A stretch of DNA of 42,783 nucleotides. Source: JAHQVI01 sp050330195. Its GTDB lineage: Bacteria > Pseudomonadota > Alphaproteobacteria > Rhizobiales > Rhodomicrobiaceae. Location of the stretch: NCBI GenBank assembly GCA_050330195.1, contig JBHJOB010000081.1, positions 1 through 42,783 on the forward strand, written 5' to 3'. A program made the position numbers and the translations under genes. The notes beneath the pieces are model-generated. The model was not told the DNA's origin. It was given only the letters and a program-made list of their open reading frames with translations, and searched no databases. Shown in pieces: positions 16,086-24,063 of this stretch. Position 1 is the stretch's first letter. Every line of letters starts with the position of its first letter.

Positions 16086-16325
16086 ATGGCAACAACCTAT
16101 CACGCTTCGCTTGGCGTCGATCACAAGCAAAACAGCGGCCGCAGCTTCTTCAAGCGAGCATTTGACGGATATCTCAGCGCCCGCCAGCGGGAAGCCAACC
16201 GGCAGATCCTCAACTACCTCCAGAGCCTCGACGCTCACACGCTTCGCAGCTACGGTTATAGCGACGACCAGATTCGCGACATTCTGAACGGAAAAATGTT
16301 CGAATTGCCTGCGCAAAACGCATAG
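16086..16325 (+). CDS. small DUF1127-like protein
   Basis: A 79-residue basic protein. The central part (FFKRAFDGYLSARQREANRQ) and LDAHTLRSYGYSDDQIRDIL resemble the 'R-x-L-x-x-Ls-d-x-x-L-x-d-(i/l)G' arrangement of DUF1127 proteins. These are small RNA/stress-associated proteins common in rhizobia; the match is by pattern only. A good AGGAGA lies 6 bases before the ATG, and a strong terminator follows 20 bp after the stop. It is therefore a compact, independent, probably well-expressed unit. Confidence 0.75.
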   Translation: MATTYHASLGVDHKQNSGRSFFKRAFDGYLSARQREANRQILNYLQSLDAHTLRSYGYSDDQIRDILNGKMFELPAQNA

Positions 16326-16345
16326 CTCTTTCGAGTTCCCCGATC

Positions 16346-16379
16346 AAAAAGCCGCCCGGTTTACGCTTGGCGGCTTTTT
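16346..16379. terminator. bidirectional rho-independent terminator
   Basis: AAAAAGCCGCC (16346-16356) and GGCGGCTTTTT (16369-16379) form a perfect 11-bp stem with a 12-base loop. It has T-runs in both directions. It terminates the small gene on the plus strand and prmA on the minus strand; the prmA stop codon lies inside the loop. Confidence 0.9.
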
Positions 16380-17257
16380 CTTGTGCACTGGTTACTTTCC
16401 CGCAAACAGAGCGTCATCCAGCCTTCGAGAGACATTCGCGCCTCGATCACAAAGCCTTGCGCCAGATAACGGCCGCTCACCTCACGCGCCTGTTCGTCGA
16501 GCAGACCGGAAAGAATCAGATGCCCGCCGGGCGCGACAACGCCATGGATGGCTGGGGCCAGGCCTATAAGCGGCCCGGCAAGTATGTTGGCGATGACCAG
16601 ATCGAACGGCGCGCGGCGGACGATGCCGGGGTGCCGCAACCCGGCGGCAACAAGGCCGCTGATCCGCCCGCCTGTACCGCTCAGCACGAAATTTTCCTTC
16701 GCAACCCGAACGGCGACCGGGTCGATGTCCGTTGCCAGCACGTCACGGCACAGCGATTTCGCCGCCGCGATCGCCAGCACCCCGGAGCCCGTGCCGATGT
16801 CGAGCGTGCGCTCCACCCGCTGCTTCTTCGCCAGACGGTCGATCATCTGGAGGCAGCCGCGCGTCGTGCCGTGATGGGCGGTGCCGAAGGCTTGCCCAGC
16901 GTCGATTTCGATGGCCCCGCTCCGGCCCGCGGCGCGGTCGCGATCATGGCTTCCATGAATGAAGAAGCGCCCCGCCTCCACGGGATGCAGACCCCGCTGC
17001 GTGACAGCGACCCAGTCCTCCTCCGGCAGCGCCTCAAGCTTCAGATCGCGCAAGAATGCAGCCGCCGGACAGGCCTCCGCCACCGTCTCCAGCGCGGCCG
17101 GGTCCGGAAGCTCATGAAAATACAGCTCCAGCAGCCATCCCGCCGGGGTCTCAAGCGTACTGATCGCGGGCGGCGGATCGAGCAATTCCGGCAGAATATC
17201 AGCGAGCAGTTCCGCATCCGCCCGGGAGGCGCGGGCTTCGGCCTTGTAAACGGTCAT
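16361..17257 (-). CDS. prmA: ribosomal protein L11 methyltransferase
   Basis: PrmA methylates ribosomal protein L11 on several amino groups using S-adenosylmethionine. The 298-residue protein has the SAM-binding LDIGTGSGVLAIAAAK motif (about 147-162), DIDPVAVRVAKEN (motif II) and VIANILAGPLIGLAP, the family's N-I-L-A segment. It overlaps the upstream DUF3754 gene by ATGA. Its stop codon lies in the loop of the terminator. Confidence 0.95.
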   Translation of the reverse strand: MTVYKAEARASRADAELLADILPELLDPPPAISTLETPAGWLLELYFHELPDPAALETVAEACPAAAFLRDLKLEALPEEDWVAVTQRGLHPVEAGRFFIHGSHDRDRAAGRSGAIEIDAGQAFGTAHHGTTRGCLQMIDRLAKKQRVERTLDIGTGSGVLAIAAAKSLCRDVLATDIDPVAVRVAKENFVLSGTGGRISGLVAAGLRHPGIVRRAPFDLVIANILAGPLIGLAPAIHGVVAPGGHLILSGLLDEQAREVSGRYLAQGFVIEARMSLEGWMTLCLRESNQCTRKSRQA

Positions 17258-18564
17258 CGGCGGTCATGCGTGTCGCAGAGCCGGCACCAGATATCGCGCA
17301 GATGGTCGTTCGCAAGGTCGAGCGGAAGGGCGCGCAGATCGCCATTTTCGGACTGCGTCACAAGGCCGAGCCGGATGAGCCGGTCCAGCGCATCATGAAT
17401 ATCGAAGTTCAGGTCAATCCCGAAATGCTCACGCAGGAAGCCATTGATACGCATCCGCAGCGTTTCAAGCTGCGCGGCGTTGACGGGAAACTGCAGGAGA
17501 TGGATATAGAGCAGCGCTTCCTCCTTGACGTCCTCTTCCTCGGCCTCGTCCACCATGAGCGCGAGCGCGCCCTGATTGTTGGCAAGGTTCTGGAAATAGA
17601 GACTTTGCGCCAGCTGCATCCGGTATTTGTCGCGCGTGATGAAGATGTTGCGGATCTGCGCGTACATGACCCCGCCGACGCCGGTCAGCAACGCGCCAGC
17701 CAGCATGATCGGCGAAAGCGCGACAGCGACCAGCAGCTTGGACGCCGTTCCGATGGCCCAGGTCAGCAGTCCGGCAAAGGCGCTGCCGCCGAGCCGCACC
17801 TTGTCCATGAACTTCATCTTCACCCGGATGTTGGGGAACAGCATTTCCACATCGTCGCGCGGGATGTCCTTGAACACCTTGATATAGATGTGATCGGTGG
17901 AGACGCTCGGGGGCAGCATGCGCCGCATTTTCTGGAGCTTTTTGCGCGCCTTTTTCTCGTCGATTCCCTCCTCGCGCTTTATCTCCTCGATGCGCAGTTC
18001 TTCGGGCTTGAACTTTATCGCCAGAAAGAGCCGGTCGAATGTGGGAACCTCGTAAGTATAGTGTTTGAGATAAAGCTTCCTCATATCGCGCTTCTTCAAC
18101 ACGGTGGTCGACTCGCCGCGATAGAACATCAGCCGGACATCATATTCCCGGAATTCCACATCGACATGCACGCCATCCGGCGAGGCGCGGTTCAGAACCT
18201 CCTCCAGTTCGTCCGGCGTCAGCTCGCGGAAATTCGCGCTCGTCACCAGATCCTTCAGCCGGGCATTGAAGACGCGGCGCTTCTCCAGCCGCTCCATGTC
18301 GGAAGGCTCGATCAGGTTGATCGTTTCGTCGTCCGGATTGAAGGGATCGTAAACGTCGCTGAGCTGGTTGAGCATGATGCCCGAACGATATTGCCGGAGC
18401 AGACCGATCTTGTTCAGCACATCGGCCGCCTGCGACTGCTGGTGCTGGCTCCCCCAGAGTTCGGGGCTGAGCAGCGCATGAAGGACATCGGTTCTCGACA
18501 CTGGGATGAACGCCGGTTCGGCCAAAACAGGAGTGCCCTCAGCGATTGGGCTAGCCTCATTCAT
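17254..18564 (-). CDS. DUF3754/TMEM143-like membrane protein
   Basis: A 436-residue protein. The soluble N-terminal about 250 residues are charged. A hydrophobic block follows at about 262-305 (SAFAGLLTWAIGTASKLLVA and the next 25 residues) giving two transmembrane helices, then a cytoplasmic C-terminal domain. The central PTFDRLFLAIKFKP and IYIKVFKDIPRDDVEMLFP segments match the DUF3754 family, related to eukaryotic TMEM143; no activity is known to me. The ATGA overlap with prmA implies coexpression. The 244-bp upstream gap to uvrD contains a dispersed repeat. Confidence 0.8.
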   Translation of the reverse strand: MNEASPIAEGTPVLAEPAFIPVSRTDVLHALLSPELWGSQHQQSQAADVLNKIGLLRQYRSGIMLNQLSDVYDPFNPDDETINLIEPSDMERLEKRRVFNARLKDLVTSANFRELTPDELEEVLNRASPDGVHVDVEFREYDVRLMFYRGESTTVLKKRDMRKLYLKHYTYEVPTFDRLFLAIKFKPEELRIEEIKREEGIDEKKARKKLQKMRRMLPPSVSTDHIYIKVFKDIPRDDVEMLFPNIRVKMKFMDKVRLGGSAFAGLLTWAIGTASKLLVAVALSPIMLAGALLTGVGGVMYAQIRNIFITRDKYRMQLAQSLYFQNLANNQGALALMVDEAEEEDVKEEALLYIHLLQFPVNAAQLETLRMRINGFLREHFGIDLNFDIHDALDRLIRLGLVTQSENGDLRALPLDLANDHLRDIWCRLCDTHDRR

Positions 18565-18626
18565 CAGATCGCTCCACTTAACTCAACATCTGAATCGCGC
18601 CGGAATGCACCGGGACGCTGCCTTAT

Positions 18627-18668
18627 GCTCGATTTTTCCGCAAAATGATGCCCATTCTTTCGTATCCG
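18627..18668. repeat. dispersed repeat, copy 2
   Basis: It begins GCTCGATTTTTCCG and matches the element at 1976-2014, with an A/C difference and a few later mismatches (CAAAATGATGCCCATT here). It lies between uvrD and the DUF3754 gene. A nearby GGATTTCTGACGCGGG stretch is unrelated. The rest of the 18565-18808 gap shows no gene. Confidence 0.6.
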
Positions 18669-18808
18669 GCACTATTGAACAGCGAAGATGAAGCGCAAAT
18701 AACGCAGCGGGCCATAATATCGGAAATTTCTCGAATGCCCAGCCGGAAGGCGGGATTTCTGACGCGGGTTTCTCCAAAAAAGGGGCGTCCATTCTTGCGG
18801 ACGTCGCT

Positions 18809-21226
18809 CTATGGTCGGGTCACGAAGGAAGCCACGACACGCTTGCGCCCGGCCTTGTCGAAATCGACCGTAAGCTTGTTGCCATCGATTTCAGCGATCT
18901 GGCCATAGCCGAATTTCTCGTGGAAAACGCGTTCACCGGTCTCGAAGTCACAGGACTGATCGGCGGAGGAGGCGACCAGTTCGCCCTCGATGACCGGCGC
19001 GCCGCCCCGGGCGCGGCCCTGTCCGCCGGATGAGGATTTCTGCGCCTCGTAGAAGCTTTGCGCCCGCTGCCAGCCGGGGCTCGAATAGCCGCCATCCATG
19101 CGGCCTGACGACCAGACGTCGGAGAAGCCGGGCGAGCGATTATAGCCGCCCATGCCGCCGCTGTCAGCAACCGCGTCGACATGCGCGTCAGGCAGTTCAT
19201 CGACGAAACGCGAGGGCATGGCCGTCTGCCACAGGCCGTGGACGCGCCGGTTCTGGGCAAAGGAGATGTTGGCGCGCTTCTTCGCCCGCGTGATGCCGAC
19301 ATAGGCGAGCCGCCGCTCCTCCTCCAGTCCCGCCTTGCCGCTTTCGTCGAGCGAACGCTGATGCGGGAACAGCCCTTCCTCCCAGCCGGGCAGGAACACC
19401 GTGTCGAATTCCAGCCCCTTGGCCGCGTGCAGCGTCATGATGGAGACCCGCTCGCCGTCGCTCGCCTGTTCCGCATCCATGACCAGCGAGACATGTTCGA
19501 GGAACGCGCCCAGCGTGTCGAACTCGTCCATGAAGCGGATCAGTTCCTTCAGGTTTTCGAGCCGCGCGGGCGCTTGCGGAGACTTGTCGTTCTGCCACAT
19601 CGCCGTATAGCCGGACTCGTCGAGAATGATCTGGGCGACTTCTGTATGCGGCATTGACTGCAACATGCCGCGCCAGCGCTCGAAAGACGCAATCAGCCCG
19701 GCCAGCGTCTTCTTCACCTTCGGCTTCAGTTCCTCGGTTTCGCACAAGGCGCGGGCGGCATGAAACAGCGGTTGCTGCGTGCCGCGCGCGAATTGATGGA
19801 TGGTGCGCACGCTCGAATCGCCAAGGCCGCGCTTGGGCACATTGACGATGCGCTCGAATTTCAGGTCGTTCGCCGGATTGTGGACAATGTCGAGATAGGC
19901 GATGGCGTCCTTGATTTCCTGACGCTCGTAGAATCGCGGACCGCCGATCACGCGGTATGGCAGATGGATGGCGATGAAGCGGTCCTCGAAAGCGCGCATC
20001 TGGAAGGACGCACGAACGAGAATTGCGATTTCGTCGAGCGAATGCCCCTGGTCGCGGCGCAACTCCTCGATGGCGTCGGATATGGCGCGGGCTTCGGACT
20101 CGTCATCCCAGACGCCGCGCACGGTTAGCTTCTCGCCCGGCTCGTCTTCCGTATGCAGCGTCTTGCCGAGACGGCCTTCATTATTGGCGATCAGATGCGA
20201 CGCCGCGCCGAGGATGTTGCCCGTCGAGCGGTAATTGCGCTCCAGTCGGATCACCTTCGCGCCGGGAAAATCGGCCTCGAAACGGAGAATATTGTCCACC
20301 TCCGCGCCGCGCCAGCCATAGATCGACTGGTCGTCATCGCCCACGCAGCAGACATTGTGATTACCCTGCGCCAGCAGCCGCAGCCAGAGATATTGCGCGA
20401 CATTGGTGTCCTGATACTCGTCCACCATGATGAAGCGGAAGCGGTCGTGGAAGCTCTTCAGGATTTCCGGGTGTTCGGTGAACAGGCGGAGATTTTCCAG
20501 GAGGAGATCACCGAAATCTGCCGCGTTCAGCTCTTTCAGCCGCTTCTGGTAGGCCGCGTAAAGCTCGTCGCCCTTGCCATTGCCGAAAGCGAAAGCCTCG
20601 CCGGCTGGAACCTTGTCCGGGGTCAGGCCGCGGTTTTTCCAGCTATCGATCAGGCTGGCCAGATGACGCGGCGTCCAGCGCTTGACGTCCAGCCGGTCGG
20701 CTTCGATGACCTGCTTGAGCAGGCGAAGCTGATCGTCCGTGTCGAGGACGGTGAAGGACGGCTGCAGATCGACCAGTTCGGCATGATAGCGCAGGATGCG
20801 CGCGCCGATGGAGTGGAACGTGCCGAGCCACGGCATCCCCTCGACCGCGCCGCCGACAAGCTGGCCGACACGCTGCTTCATCTCGCGGGCGGCCTTGTTG
20901 GTGAAGGTCACGGAGAGGATCTGCGAGGGAAAGGCGCGGCGGGTGGCGAGGATGTGCGCGATGCGGGTCGTCAGCACGCGCGTCTTGCCAGTTCCCGCGC
21001 CTGCAAGGACGAGCACGGGGCCATCTACGCTCTCGACCGCCTCACGCTGCTCCGGATTGAGCCCGGTGAAATAGGGCGGCGTCACACCGGCCATCGCGCG
21101 CTGCGACAGCGGCACGGGCGCACCGCTCCCGGCCTCGCCATGCGATTGCGCGATCTGAACGGCTTCCAAGGAGCGGCCCGGTGCGGCGGGTCCGGCCTCC
21201 AACGCTTGCTTGCGACTCACTGCCAT
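18809..21226 (-). CDS. uvrD: ATP-dependent DNA helicase UvrD/PcrA (SF1)
   Basis: An 805-residue superfamily 1A 3'-5' helicase for nucleotide excision and mismatch repair. Motifs are visible in order: motif I AGAGTGKTRVL, Ia SVTFTNKAAREM, II MVDEYQDTN, III CCVGDDDQSIYGWRGA, IV RLERNYRSTGNIL, V MTLHAAKGLEFDTVFL, VI RRLAYVGITRAKK. The last about 60 residues (GERVFHEKFGYGQIAEIDG) form the C-terminal Tudor-like extension typical of PcrA/UvrD. The 45-residue N-terminal extension is weakly conserved, so an internal start at about residue 44 is possible. It lies 76 bp downstream of the ParA islet. Confidence 0.95.
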   Translation of the reverse strand: MAVSRKQALEAGPAAPGRSLEAVQIAQSHGEAGSGAPVPLSQRAMAGVTPPYFTGLNPEQREAVESVDGPVLVLAGAGTGKTRVLTTRIAHILATRRAFPSQILSVTFTNKAAREMKQRVGQLVGGAVEGMPWLGTFHSIGARILRYHAELVDLQPSFTVLDTDDQLRLLKQVIEADRLDVKRWTPRHLASLIDSWKNRGLTPDKVPAGEAFAFGNGKGDELYAAYQKRLKELNAADFGDLLLENLRLFTEHPEILKSFHDRFRFIMVDEYQDTNVAQYLWLRLLAQGNHNVCCVGDDDQSIYGWRGAEVDNILRFEADFPGAKVIRLERNYRSTGNILGAASHLIANNEGRLGKTLHTEDEPGEKLTVRGVWDDESEARAISDAIEELRRDQGHSLDEIAILVRASFQMRAFEDRFIAIHLPYRVIGGPRFYERQEIKDAIAYLDIVHNPANDLKFERIVNVPKRGLGDSSVRTIHQFARGTQQPLFHAARALCETEELKPKVKKTLAGLIASFERWRGMLQSMPHTEVAQIILDESGYTAMWQNDKSPQAPARLENLKELIRFMDEFDTLGAFLEHVSLVMDAEQASDGERVSIMTLHAAKGLEFDTVFLPGWEEGLFPHQRSLDESGKAGLEEERRLAYVGITRAKKRANISFAQNRRVHGLWQTAMPSRFVDELPDAHVDAVADSGGMGGYNRSPGFSDVWSSGRMDGGYSSPGWQRAQSFYEAQKSSSGGQGRARGGAPVIEGELVASSADQSCDFETGERVFHEKFGYGQIAEIDGNKLTVDFDKAGRKRVVASFVTRP

Positions 21227-21301
21227 ACTGGGACTATATCATGGCTGGCCGCGTCGTAATCCAGCCCTTGCCCCGCATCCACATGGTTTGAGCAGGCGCT
21301 C

Positions 21302-21991
21302 CTAGCCTGCCCGCCTTTTCGTGGAATAAACCCGGTGGGCTTCGTCAAACAGGTTGCGCTTCGGCGTCTCGCTTGCGGGTTCAGGGGCCGCCGGGACGAA
21401 ATCTCCGTCAGAGGCCAGTTCGGCGAGCCTGCTGCGCGCCCATCTTGCATCGACGTCGGCAGCTTTGCCTTTCGCCTGGGGATTCGTCGGATCGATTTTC
21501 TTGATCAGGTTTGCCGGTGCTGTAGCTGACATCGCCGCAAGGCTTGCAGCGAAGCGGTCCGAACCGAGATCCCGGTAGACACTAACAAGATGCTCCTGGC
21601 TTCGCTTCGCAGCGGGAAGCAATTTGTCAAGACTTACAAGTTTTGGCTCCGGTTCAGCTTCGCCGCTCGCCAGACGGATCACATGATCTCTTGCCCAGAC
21701 TGCGTTGATCTGATTGGGTTTGATGTTGCACTTCGGATGATGTGGGTCAAACTTCTTGGCTATATTCTGGACTGTCGCCACCTTCATGGCATCCACGAAT
21801 AGCTTCAGTTCTTCGCCGCCTAAATCCTTCTCAACCCGGCGCAAATGCGCCAGCGAAAAAGACTTCGCCTTCATCCCCTTTTCCATAAGGGCTTGCGCCT
21901 GCTTCCTCATTTCGCCCTGGAGCGGGCCAAATATGTCCGGATTGTCGGAAATAATGCGGAAAACACCTACCGGATCAAACAGGGTTGGCAT
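21302..21991 (-). CDS. unrecognised protein with an internal duplication, partner of the ParA-like ATPase
   Basis: I do not recognise this 229-residue protein. It contains two copies of a 61-residue unit, residues 49-109 and 134-194, aligning without gaps at 22 identical positions. Shared landmarks are H-L-x-x-V, D-L-G, A-M, N-(I/L)-x-K-K-x-D-P-x-x-P, K, and A-x-W-A-R followed by L-A-S. The C-terminus is Pro/Glu-rich then basic. There is no signal peptide or membrane helix. The ATG at 21991 has GGAG eight bases upstream and lies 17 bp inside the ParA gene, so the two are translationally coupled. The A+T-richer composition than neighbours suggests recent acquisition. It could be an adaptor or DNA-binding partner, but no function can be claimed. 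Confidence 0.8.
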   Translation of the reverse strand: MPTLFDPVGVFRIISDNPDIFGPLQGEMRKQAQALMEKGMKAKSFSLAHLRRVEKDLGGEELKLFVDAMKVATVQNIAKKFDPHHPKCNIKPNQINAVWARDHVIRLASGEAEPEPKLVSLDKLLPAAKRSQEHLVSVYRDLGSDRFAASLAAMSATAPANLIKKIDPTNPQAKGKAADVDARWARSRLAELASDGDFVPAAPEPASETPKRNLFDEAHRVYSTKRRAG

Positions 21992-22892
21992 TTGGCTCAC
22001 TCCAGATTTTTTCTTGAATTTCGTCACACAGATTGTTCAGGGAATCGACAAATATTCCCCATTTGCTCTGATATGTTGTTCCGTTTGTATCCACCCGCTG
22101 CAATGCTATCGGAACACTGATCGTTTCATGCATCCGCGCATCGAAAAGAAAATATGGCGCGTCTTCCCTCTGCGAAACCTCCAACATCTCATCCAGTTTT
22201 TCCTGATGTTCGGTCGTATGCAGCCTGACACGGGTCGGTAGAACCCATGGCTTGTTTCGATGAACCGGCATCTTCGATGAGCTATGTCGATTTGCTCCGA
22301 AAAGATTGCCACAAAATGCGCTAAGCCCGAGCGTCGACAGGAAATCCGGGATGGTCGGCGTGATCACGAGATCGGACAGGCGAATTGCCACTTCGGTAAA
22401 AGCTGATATTCCCGGCGCGCAATCAAATATGATGACGTCATACGATTCGCGAAGTGCTGCCAGATCATCCTGCAAGAGTTTGGTGACGCGCCCCTCGATC
22501 GCGTGCCATCCATAACGGCGTTCGGTCAGATCGACAATGATCTGCCGCTCAGCCGACCGCAAATAGGGAGACGACGCAAAAAGCGATATTGGCAGTTTTT
22601 CAGCCAGATGCGTCACGTTTGACGCGTTCGTTCTGATGTAGTGATCGGCTGCTGTCTTCTTTTTTGAGGTCAGGTTTTCTTCAAAATAGGCATCAACCGT
22701 ACGTCCATCTGAAATTAATTCCTCAAGCATTGCAGATCCGACTACGCAATAACTGGAATTTGCTTGCGCATCGAGATCGACAATCAGAACCTTCGCCCCT
22801 TTTGCTGCGAATGTTTCGGCCATACTGACTGTTGTCGTCGTTTTCCCGACGCCGCCCTTCATATTCGCAATCGCGATAAGACGCCCCGCCAT
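21975..22892 (-). CDS. ParA/MinD-superfamily ATPase
   Basis: A 305-residue ParA-like ATPase. It has the deviant Walker A NMKGGVGKTTTTVSMAE (about 9-25), the A' box VLIVDLDAQANSSYCV, Walker B DVIIFDCAPG and the ITPTIPDFLSTLG segment. There is no N-terminal helix-turn-helix, so it is of the short ParA type. Such ATPases position plasmids, chromosomes or protein complexes on the nucleoid or membrane. The ATG at 22892 follows GGGGGGAAG; the frame extends 29 codons upstream without support. No parB gene or parS palindrome is visible, and the overlapping downstream gene is the presumed partner. It is clearly not the chromosomal parA. Base composition is unusually A+T-rich for the window. Confidence 0.88.
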   Translation of the reverse strand: MAGRLIAIANMKGGVGKTTTTVSMAETFAAKGAKVLIVDLDAQANSSYCVVGSAMLEELISDGRTVDAYFEENLTSKKKTAADHYIRTNASNVTHLAEKLPISLFASSPYLRSAERQIIVDLTERRYGWHAIEGRVTKLLQDDLAALRESYDVIIFDCAPGISAFTEVAIRLSDLVITPTIPDFLSTLGLSAFCGNLFGANRHSSSKMPVHRNKPWVLPTRVRLHTTEHQEKLDEMLEVSQREDAPYFLFDARMHETISVPIALQRVDTNGTTYQSKWGIFVDSLNNLCDEIQEKIWSEPNANPV

Positions 22893-23169
22893 TATCTTCC
22901 CCCCGGCAATGGATTTTGCGGCGTTTATCTCCGCTTTCACTTTTGAGAATGGGCGAACATCGAGCCGATACCCGCTCAAGACGCCGATCTTGATGCGTTT
23001 CCTCTTATCGCAACATCAAGCCGATGACTACTCGCGGAGAACCTGGGTGAGCGCCCGAGCGGGAAATGATCCCGGCAGGTTCGAATCTTTTGAACCTCCC
23101 CGCGCCCCGCGGCGACCAACTCTTCGAGGAAAGGACACAACCTCAAGCTGAAATTGAAGGAGTATCGCC

Positions 23170-23430
23170 ATGACCAACAAACTCATCCTCTCCGCAATCG
23201 CCGCCGCCGCAACTCTGGCCGCCGCAGGTTCCGCACATGCCTGTCCCGCCGGTTACGAAGCCGTCTGGATTCAGGGCAACAAGGTGTGCAAATTTGCAGG
23301 CGTGGCTGGCAACAACAGCTTAAAAGCTCCAAGCCTGCCGGATTACAACAAGTCCGGCGACGCCAAAGTCCTGAAGCACAAGCAGCTAAAGAGCACGCAG
23401 AGCAAACACACACTCAAGCGCACTCGTTAG
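23170..23430 (+). CDS. small secreted protein of unknown function
   Basis: An 86-residue protein with a clear signal peptide (MTNKLILSAIAAAATLAAAG, cleavage after AHA at about 24). The mature part of about 60 residues starts CPAGYEAVWIQGNKVCKFAG. It has two cysteines 15 residues apart that could form a disulfide, and ends in a very basic Lys/Arg/His-rich tail. AAGGAG lies 6 bases before the ATG. Similar small periplasmic proteins occur in rhizobia, but I know no function. It converges on the macrodomain gene. Confidence 0.75.
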   Translation: MTNKLILSAIAAAATLAAAGSAHACPAGYEAVWIQGNKVCKFAGVAGNNSLKAPSLPDYNKSGDAKVLKHKQLKSTQSKHTLKRTR

Positions 23431-23527
23431 CAAAAAGCGCATTTCGGTTGGAAAGCGGAATCTACGCCTCCTGAATGCGCTCCAATCGTTGAAACGCGGC
23501 GGCGGATCGAGACCGTCGCCGCCAATT

Positions 23528-24046
23528 TCACGCCCGCCTCTCCAATGCCTGCTTCAGAGCATCCGCCGTCCGGCCGTCAAACGCGACGAGCTTGACGTCC
23601 AGCCCCGTCCTGGCGGCTTCCTCCCGGCACACTGCGACAGCCTCGTGGCAGGCCTCCTCCAGAGGATAGCCGTAAATCCCCGTGCTGATCGCGGGAAACG
23701 CAATGCTGGCGCAATCGTTCTCCGCCGCAAGCCGGATGGCGTTGCGATAGGCGGACCGCAGGAGCGCGGCCGCTTCCTCGGGGTCATAGCGGTCATGGAC
23801 CGGGCCGACGGCGTGAATGATGTATTTCGCGCCGAAGATGTTGAACGCCGGCGTGATCACGGCCGATCCGGTCGGGCAATATCCGGCCTTGTTGCAAGCG
23901 TCGGTGAGCGCGTCGATGCCGGCCGTGCGGAAAATCGCGCCGCACACCCCGCCGCCCATCGCCAGATCCGTATTCGCCGCGTTGACGATCGCATCCGCCT
24001 GAATTTGCGTGATGTCGCCCTGAATGACTGCGACGCCCTGCGGCAT
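23528..24046 (-). CDS. macrodomain protein, probable O-acetyl-ADP-ribose deacetylase
   Basis: A 172-residue single macrodomain. It has the GDITQIQADAIVNAANTDL ADP-ribose-binding strand, GGGVCGAIFRTAG (about 31-43), HAVGPV and FPAISTGIYGYPLEEA, as in YmdB-type enzymes that hydrolyse O-acetyl-ADP-ribose or ADP-ribose esters. A GGAGAGGAAG ribosome-binding site precedes the ATG. The gene lies 17 bp after the RND pump gene on the same strand, so it is probably the last gene of the tetR-MFP-RND operon. That association is unusual. Confidence 0.92.
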   Translation of the reverse strand: MPQGVAVIQGDITQIQADAIVNAANTDLAMGGGVCGAIFRTAGIDALTDACNKAGYCPTGSAVITPAFNIFGAKYIIHAVGPVHDRYDPEEAAALLRSAYRNAIRLAAENDCASIAFPAISTGIYGYPLEEACHEAVAVCREEAARTGLDVKLVAFDGRTADALKQALERRA

Positions 24047-24063
24047 GATACTTCCTCTCCAGT

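Noticed and set aside
15902..16165. Plus-strand open frame of 87 codons before the DUF1127-like gene
   Set aside because: It has no ribosome-binding site, overlaps the better-supported small gene out of frame and has no recognisable motif.
23043..23100. tRNA-like GGTTCGAATC sequence
   Set aside because: The T-loop-like bases are present, but the flanks do not pair into a T-arm and no acceptor, D or anticodon arm can be built. GGTTC/GAACC forms only a small hairpin.
23436..23481. AGCGCATT/AATGCGCT inverted repeat as a terminator between the small secreted-protein gene and the macrodomain gene
   Set aside because: The loop of 30 bases is too long and there is no T-run.
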